From Streptomyces sp. NRRL B-3428 (GTDB lineage Bacteria > Actinomycetota > Actinomycetes > Streptomycetales > Streptomycetaceae), in assembly GCA_000721375.1 (NCBI GenBank), contig JOGW01000021.1, positions 186,001 to 250,000 on the forward strand: a stretch of DNA of 64,000 nt, given 5' to 3'. This document shows positions 59,294-64,000 of this stretch, one piece after another (position 1 is the first letter of the stretch; each line of letters opens with the position of its first letter). The notes beneath the pieces were generated by a model, which saw nothing but the letters and a program-made list of their open reading frames with translations, was not told the DNA's origin and did no database searches. The position numbers and the translations under genes were made by a program.

Positions 59294-60502
59294 TCACCAC
59301 TGCACGGGCAGCCGCTCCGGCAGCCGCTTCATGAAGCCCGTACGCCACACCAACTGCTCGATCGGCACGGCAAGGCGCAGCTCCGGCGTGTGCTCGATCA
59401 GCGCCTCGATCGCGATCTCCGCGTGCTTCTTGCCGAGCGCGGTGGCCGGGCAGTAGTGCTGCCCGCCGCCGAACGACAGATGCTGTGCGTTGTTCGGCCG
59501 CTCCAGATCCACCTTCTGCGGATCGGCGAAGGCCTCCGGATCGAAGTTCCCGCCTTCCGGCAGTACGAGGACGAGCTCGCCCTTGCGTACGAGCACCTCC
59601 CCGACCTGGATGTCCTCGGTCGCGAGCCGCGGCAGACCGTCCGCGATCGAGAGGTTGATCCGCAGCAGCTCGTCCACCGCCGCGGGGATCTTCGAGCGGT
59701 CCTCGCGCAGCTCTGTCCACAGCTGTGGATGCTGGAAGAGCGAGACGACCGCCATGGTGAGGAAGCCGGCCGTCGAGATGACCCCCGCACCGAACATCGT
59801 GACGCCGACGGTGGCCAGCATCTCGTCGGTCAGGTGCGCGTACTCCGGGTCCTCGCGCAGCTGTGCCAGCTCCGCCATCAGACCCGTGGTCGCCGGGTCG
59901 TCGAGCCGCCCGACCATGTACGCCATGTCGCGGTCCCAGTTGAGCTTGGCGCCCGTGATGGGGCAGGCCGAGTTCATGAACGCGATGTGCAGGCTGCGCA
60001 TCAGCTTCGCCCCGTCCGCCGGCGGGATGCCGAGGATGTGGCAGTGCATGCCCGAGGAGAACGGATCGGTGAACTGCTCACGCAGATCGGCCGGCGCACC
60101 CTCCGCCTTGAAAGCGCCGATCAATTCCTCCGCGTACGAACGAAGGAAGTCCTGAAGGCCGGGGGCCTTCGGGTTGAGCGCCTTGAGGACGGCCTTGCGC
60201 AGGCCCGCACCCGTGATGTTGCCCATGTTGTTGACGACCTCGGGCGGGATCGTCAGCGCGTACTGCCGCGGCACGCCCGGCGCGGAGGTGTCCTTCAGGC
60301 TGAAGCGGCGGTCGTCGAGGACCTGCTTGCACAGGGCGTACGAGGAGACGAGCCAGGCCTCGTCGCCGGCGATGGTCCGTACGCGGCGTATCGGCGTCTT
60401 CTCGCGCAACTCCTCGACCTGGTACGGGAGTTGATCGCCGCGCGCGGAGAACGGGAAGTCGAGCAGCTCGGACGAGGGCGACGCGAGCGTCGGCGCGGTC
60501 AT
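59294..60502 (-). CDS. CYP121-like cytochrome P450 of a cyclodipeptide pathway
   Basis: A 402-residue P450 that, compared from memory, resembles M. tuberculosis CYP121 along its whole length. It shares [22 protein letters not shown] in the I-helix, [16 protein letters not shown], and the heme loop [20 protein letters not shown] with the cysteine at 351. CYP121 joins the two tyrosines of cyclo(Tyr-Tyr) by C-C coupling to form mycocyclosin. Near the C terminus ([13 protein letters not shown]) M391 and K392 replace what I recall as Gln385 and Arg386 in CYP121. It overlaps the CDPS gene by 4 nt and ends at a terminator. No dedicated redox partner is adjacent. Confidence 0.9.
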   Translation of the reverse strand: MTAPTLASPSSELLDFPFSARGDQLPYQVEELREKTPIRRVRTIAGDEAWLVSSYALCKQVLDDRRFSLKDTSAPGVPRQYALTIPPEVVNNMGNITGAGLRKAVLKALNPKAPGLQDFLRSYAEELIGAFKAEGAPADLREQFTDPFSSGMHCHILGIPPADGAKLMRSLHIAFMNSACPITGAKLNWDRDMAYMVGRLDDPATTGLMAELAQLREDPEYAHLTDEMLATVGVTMFGAGVISTAGFLTMAVVSLFQHPQLWTELREDRSKIPAAVDELLRINLSIADGLPRLATEDIQVGEVLVRKGELVLVLPEGGNFDPEAFADPQKVDLERPNNAQHLSFGGGQHYCPATALGKKHAEIAIEALIEHTPELRLAVPIEQLVWRTGFMKRLPERLPVQW

Positions 60503-61254
60503 GCGGTCTCTCCTTGGACGGACTCGGCGGGCGTCACGATCGCGTGCCCCTGGTTGCGTGAGGCGCGCAGACCGTGGCCGCGCGAGTAGAGCAGCTCGGC
60601 CATCGGCAGGAGCTGGTGGTAGCAGTTGAGCGAGGACGGCACGCCGAGGATCGCGGGGGTGTCCAGGAACAGCGGCGCCTCGGCGCACACGTACTGCAGA
60701 CAGACCTCGCGCTGGTGCTCGGTGGCCTTCTTGCCGTCGAGGACCTTGTCGGACAGGAAGGTGTCCACCAGGGCGTCGCAGGTGGCGCGGAAGTCCTCGT
60801 CGTGCGCGAGGCGTCCTTGCAGATGGTCGTGGATCTCCCGGTACGCCGGGTTGTCGGCGAAGGAGGACATGGGCTGGGCGCGCAGCCGCCTGCCGTCGGG
60901 ATCGACGGCCGCCACGGCGTTGTTCACCTTGGCCCGTACGCCGCGCAGGTTCTTCACGAACTTGCGGCGGGCGTCGTCGGGGTCGTAGCCGAAGGCCTCG
61001 TACATCTCGGCCACATGCAGATCGGTATAGACGAAGTCGACTTGTCGGAAGAGGGCGAGCCCCCACAGCGCCAGATCCTGGATGCGCTGGGCGGAGAAAT
61101 AGGAATTGCCGGGGGAGACCCCTATGACGGCATGGTCGCCGTCATCCGTGATCACCTGGCAATGAGGGGTGTAGGGCTCGACGCGGAATCTTCGTGCCGC
61201 TTCGGACTGCGGCGAGGTGAACGGCTGGAGCTCGAGAACGGTCACAGCGGTCAA
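60499..61254 (-). CDS. tRNA-dependent cyclodipeptide synthase
   Basis: A 251-residue CDPS, which forms a diketopiperazine from two aminoacyl-tRNAs. The catalytic serine is Ser47 in [14 protein letters not shown], and the Tyr188/Glu192 pair lies in [17 protein letters not shown]. Both are offset by 41 from Ser88/Tyr229/Glu233 of M. tuberculosis Rv2275, which makes cyclo(Tyr-Tyr). Other shared blocks are [31 protein letters not shown] and [14 protein letters not shown]; Rv2275's N-terminal extension is absent. TTG at 61254 follows AAAGGA; GTG at 61245 is an alternative. First gene of a two-gene unit with the P450. Confidence 0.94.
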   Translation of the reverse strand: MTAVTVLELQPFTSPQSEAARRFRVEPYTPHCQVITDDGDHAVIGVSPGNSYFSAQRIQDLALWGLALFRQVDFVYTDLHVAEMYEAFGYDPDDARRKFVKNLRGVRAKVNNAVAAVDPDGRRLRAQPMSSFADNPAYREIHDHLQGRLAHDEDFRATCDALVDTFLSDKVLDGKKATEHQREVCLQYVCAEAPLFLDTPAILGVPSSLNCYHQLLPMAELLYSRGHGLRASRNQGHAIVTPAESVQGETA

Positions 61255-61327
61255 CTGGACGAATTCCTTTGGCCGTTGCTATCCCCATGGGGCCTTGTGC
61301 CCCTGGTGCGGCGACGACGACGCACAG

Positions 61328-61374
61328 TTAATAACGGGCTACTGAGAGGCGTCAACGGATACTGACCGGCCAGT
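61328..61374 (-). promoter_or_regulatory. CDPS promoter and operator-like palindrome
   Basis: On the minus strand TTGACG (61350-61355) and TATTAA (61328-61333) are 16 nt apart and form a good housekeeping-type promoter. Just upstream, ACTGGCCGGTCAGT (61361-61374) is a palindrome with one mismatched pair, typical of a TetR-like site. The 5' leader would be about 65 nt. Confidence 0.55.
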
Positions 61375-61556
61375 GAGTCGGTGGGCGCGCCACCGGTGGG
61401 CACCTTGTGAACCAGGCCACTTTCCGAGTGCCGCGCCGCACCCCAGGGCATGTGCACCCCCGGAGCGGACGGCACCCCGGATCACCGCCGGATGATCACT
61501 GAGTGAGCGGGACATCTCACGATGTGACCGGTACGGGGCAAGGGCTGTCCGCTCGT

Positions 61557-61562
61557 TAAACT
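61557..61562 (+). promoter_or_regulatory. lysC -10 candidate
   Basis: TAAACT, 36 nt before the lysC GTG; no clear -35 box. Confidence 0.4.
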
Positions 61563-61598
61563 GAGCCGACCCACCAGTGGACTGAGCGAGGAGCGCAC

Positions 61599-62870
61599 GT
61601 GAGCCTTGTCGTGCAGAAGTACGGCGGCTCCTCCGTAGCCGATGCCGAGGGCATCAAGCGCGTCGCCAAGCGGATCGTCGAAGCCAAGAGGAACGGCCAT
61701 CAGGTCGTCGCCGTGGTTTCCGCGATGGGCGACACGACGGACGAGCTGATCGATCTCGCCGAGCAGGTATCCCCGATTCCTGCCGGGCGTGAGCTCGACA
61801 TGCTGTTGACCGCGGGAGAGCGGATCTCCATGGCCCTTCTTGCCATGGCGATCAAAAACCTGGGCCACGAGGCCCAGTCGTTCACCGGCAGCCAGGCAGG
61901 TGTCATCACCGACTCGGTCCACAACAAAGCGCGCATCATCGATGTCACGCCGGGCCGTCTGCGCGCCTCCCTCGAAGAGGGCAACATCGCGATCGTCGCC
62001 GGATTCCAGGGCGTCAGCCAGGACTCCAAGGACATCACCACGCTCGGCCGCGGCGGCAGTGACACCACCGCCGTCGCCCTCGCCGCCGCGCTCGACGCGG
62101 ACGTCTGCGAGATCTACACGGACGTCGACGGTGTGTTCACCGCCGACCCGCGTGTGGTGAAGAAGGCGAAGAAGATCGACTGGATCTCCTTCGAGGACAT
62201 GCTGGAGCTCGCCGCGTCGGGCTCGAAGGTGCTGCTGCACCGCTGCGTCGAGTACGCGCGCCGTTACAACATTCCGATCCATGTACGGAGTTCGTTCAGC
62301 GGACTGCCGGGCACGTGGGTCAGCAACGAACCGCAAGGGGACCAGAAGGTGGAGCACGCGATCATCTCCGGCGTCGCGCACGACGTCTCGGAAGCCAAGG
62401 TCACCGTCGTCGGCGTCCCCGACAAGCCGGGCGAGGCCGCGCACATCTTCCGTGCGGTCGCCGAGGCCGAGATCAACATCGACATGATCGTGCAGAACGT
62501 GTCGGCGGCCTCCACCGGCCGTACCGACATCTCCTTCACGCTGCCGAAGGCCGAGGGCAAGAAGGCCACCGCCGCGCTCGAGAAGATCAAGGACAAGATC
62601 GGCTACGAGTCGCTGCGCTATGACGACCAGATCGCCAAGATCTCCCTGGTCGGCGCCGGCATGAAGACCAACCCGGGCGTCACCGCGCAGTTCTTCGAGG
62701 CGCTCTCCGACGCGGGCGTGAACATCGAGCTGATCTCCACCTCGGAGATCCGTATCTCGGTGGTCACCCGCGCCGACGACGTCAACGAGGCGGTGCGCGC
62801 CGTCCACACCTCCTTCGGTCTCGACAGCGACTCCGACGAGGCCGTGGTCTACGGGGGCACCGGCCGATGA
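61599..62870 (+). CDS. lysC: Aspartokinase (alpha and nested beta subunits)
   Basis: A 423-residue aspartate kinase, the first step to lysine, threonine, methionine and diaminopimelate. The kinase domain has [20 protein letters not shown] and [20 protein letters not shown]. Two C-terminal ACT domains (from about residue 265) bind feedback inhibitors. In actinobacteria the gene also yields a beta subunit from an internal start; here GTG at 62349 with AAGGGG 8 nt upstream fits that (173 residues). GTG start with GAGGAGC. The stop overlaps the asd ATG, so the two genes are coupled. Confidence 0.96.
   Translation: MSLVVQKYGGSSVADAEGIKRVAKRIVEAKRNGHQVVAVVSAMGDTTDELIDLAEQVSPIPAGRELDMLLTAGERISMALLAMAIKNLGHEAQSFTGSQAGVITDSVHNKARIIDVTPGRLRASLEEGNIAIVAGFQGVSQDSKDITTLGRGGSDTTAVALAAALDADVCEIYTDVDGVFTADPRVVKKAKKIDWISFEDMLELAASGSKVLLHRCVEYARRYNIPIHVRSSFSGLPGTWVSNEPQGDQKVEHAIISGVAHDVSEAKVTVVGVPDKPGEAAHIFRAVAEAEINIDMIVQNVSAASTGRTDISFTLPKAEGKKATAALEKIKDKIGYESLRYDDQIAKISLVGAGMKTNPGVTAQFFEALSDAGVNIELISTSEIRISVVTRADDVNEAVRAVHTSFGLDSDSDEAVVYGGTGR
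62335..62351 (+). promoter_or_regulatory. Internal ribosome-binding site and GTG for the lysC beta subunit
   Basis: AAGGGG (62335-62340), 8 nt, then in-frame GTG at 62349 in lysC. The product would be the ACT-domain beta subunit of about 173 residues. Confidence 0.5.
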
Positions 62871-63931
62871 ACCACTCCCGGTCCGCCCCGGCCCTTGCCG
62901 TGGTCGGGGCGACCGGAGCCGTCGGCACGGTCCTGCTCCAGATCCTGTCCCAGCACGCGGACATCTGGGGCGAGATCCGCCTGATCGCCTCCCCTCGCTC
63001 GGCCGGCCGCAAGCTGACGGTGCGCGGGGAGGAAGTCGAGGTCCTCGCGCTGAGCGAGGAGGTCTTCGAAGGCGTCGCCGTCGCGCTGTTCGACGTGCCC
63101 GACGAGGTCTCCGCCCAGTGGGCGCCGATCGCCGCGTCCAAGGGCGCGGTCGTCGTGGACAACTCCGCGGCCTTCCGGATGGACCCCGATGTGCCGCTCG
63201 TGGTGCCCGAGGTCAATCCCCATGCCGTACGGGTACGGCCGCGCGGAATCGTCGCGGTGCCCAACTGCACCACCCTCTCGATGATCGTCTCGGTCGGTGC
63301 GCTGCACGCCGAGTACGGTCTGCGGGAGCTGGTGGTCTCCTCGTACCAGGCCGTGAGCGGCGCCGGTCTCGCCGGTATCCAGACACTGCGCGACCAGCTG
63401 AAGCTCGTCGCGGGGACGGAACTGGGCACCACACCGGGCGATGTACGCCGTGCCGTCGGCGATGCGACGGGTCCCTTCCCCGATCCGATCGCGCTCAATG
63501 TGCTGCCCTGGGTGGGCTCGCCCGCGGACGACGGCTGGTCGTCCGAGGAGATGAAGATCCGCAACGAGTCCCGCAAGATCCTGGACCGCCCCGACCTCAA
63601 GGTCAGCGCCACCTGCGTACGCGTGCCCGTGGTGACCACGCACTCGCTCTCCGTCCATGCGCGGTTCGAGAACGAGATCACGGTGGAGCACGCCTACGAG
63701 ATCCTCTCGACCTCGCCCGGCGTGGTGCTCTTCGACAACCCGGCGGCCGGTGAATTCCCCACGCCCGCCGATGTGGTGGGCACCGATCCGACCTGGGTGG
63801 GGCGCGTGCGGCGCTCACTGGACGACAGTCGCGCACTTTCGTTCTTTGTGTGCGGCGATAACTTGCGTAAGGGCTCCGCATTGAATACGGCACAGATCGC
63901 GGAGCTGATCGCGGCCGAATGGTCCGCTTAG
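62867..63931 (+). CDS. asd: Aspartate-semialdehyde dehydrogenase
   Basis: A 354-residue enzyme that reduces aspartyl phosphate to the semialdehyde, next step after LysC. It has the NADP-binding [17 protein letters not shown], the active-site cysteine in [12 protein letters not shown], and the substrate-binding [16 protein letters not shown] overlaps the lysC stop (ATGA). The operon lysC-asd is conserved in actinobacteria. A terminator follows. Confidence 0.97.
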   Translation: MNHSRSAPALAVVGATGAVGTVLLQILSQHADIWGEIRLIASPRSAGRKLTVRGEEVEVLALSEEVFEGVAVALFDVPDEVSAQWAPIAASKGAVVVDNSAAFRMDPDVPLVVPEVNPHAVRVRPRGIVAVPNCTTLSMIVSVGALHAEYGLRELVVSSYQAVSGAGLAGIQTLRDQLKLVAGTELGTTPGDVRRAVGDATGPFPDPIALNVLPWVGSPADDGWSSEEMKIRNESRKILDRPDLKVSATCVRVPVVTTHSLSVHARFENEITVEHAYEILSTSPGVVLFDNPAAGEFPTPADVVGTDPTWVGRVRRSLDDSRALSFFVCGDNLRKGSALNTAQIAELIAAEWSA

Positions 63932-63951
63932 GGCAGTTTCGCCCTCTTTTC
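63930..63951 (+). terminator. Terminator after asd
   Basis: Short stem AGGGC/GCCCT with a 6-nt loop followed by CTTTTC. A second small hairpin (GGTGAAC/GTTCACC, 63978-63997) lies at the window edge. Confidence 0.65.
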
Positions 63952-64000
63952 AGGTGTCCGAATTCTCCGTTTGCTTCGGTGAACCCGAAAGTTCACCCAC

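Overview
The window looks like chromosomal core sequence from a Streptomyces or close relative. It is very GC-rich, third codon positions are almost all G or C, antisense frames stay open for hundreds of codons, and GTG and TTG starts are common. Much of the gene order (pyrE, fba, kynA/kynU, P450, purA, kinase pair, YbaB, recR, lysC, asd) resembles, from memory, one block of the Streptomyces coelicolor chromosome. No rRNA, tRNA, CRISPR array, integrase or intact insertion sequence was seen. Accessory or decayed DNA is limited to short patches.

Layout. 1-6.3 kb: a truncated membrane protein, a YbjN-like protein, a PIG-V-type mannosyltransferase, a secreted protein with an LAXTG-like sorting signal, an aminotransferase and an alpha/beta hydrolase. 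6.3-12.1 kb: a large LAL-type LuxR regulator divergent from an NmrA-like reductase, a DUF1772 protein and an MFS exporter, with a dense repeat cluster between the two arms. 12.1-12.9 kb: a scar holding a 45-bp aminotransferase fragment, a Cys/Gly-rich mini-protein and a tandem repeat. 12.9-19 kb: DUF2617, a membrane-fused spermidine-synthase homologue, a CoxG-like protein, an aldose epimerase, pyrE and fba, then a small graveyard of PIN-toxin and PatB/MalY relics. 19.3-25.7 kb: DUF3151, a membrane glycosyltransferase-like protein, and kynA, kynU and a likely kynurenine formamidase, which together convert tryptophan to anthranilate. 25.7-34.8 kb: an ECF41-type sigma factor with an NDH-2-like flavoprotein, a two-component system, a P450 and an ABC exporter with a divergent MarR regulator. 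34.8-39.7 kb: a degenerate lipid-kinase-like protein, purA, a Uma2 nuclease, and a divergent SDR/LysR pair. 39.8-47.7 kb: two paralogous membrane Ser/Thr kinases bracketing a VOC protein and a lipoprotein, then MarR/DJ-1 and a class III aminotransferase. 47.7-53.2 kb: a 21-codon Cys-containing ORF and a hairpin ahead of an ABC anion transporter, a lipoprotein, and ArsR and GntR regulators. 53.2-59.2 kb: a GT2/membrane fusion, a SLATT-like protein, ybaB, recR and DUF5063. 59.2-64 kb: a cyclodipeptide synthase overlapping a CYP121-like P450, then lysC and asd.

The most notable system is the two-gene CDPS/P450 cassette (59294-61254). Both proteins closely resemble the Mycobacterium tuberculosis pair that makes cyclo(Tyr-Tyr) and mycocyclosin, but two substrate-pocket positions of the P450 appear changed. 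Other points of interest are the Cys-containing leader-like ORF with hairpin before the ABC transporter, a 22-bp perfect palindrome with no cognate regulator nearby, operators placed on start codons, nine apparently leaderless genes, and two separate aminotransferase relics.
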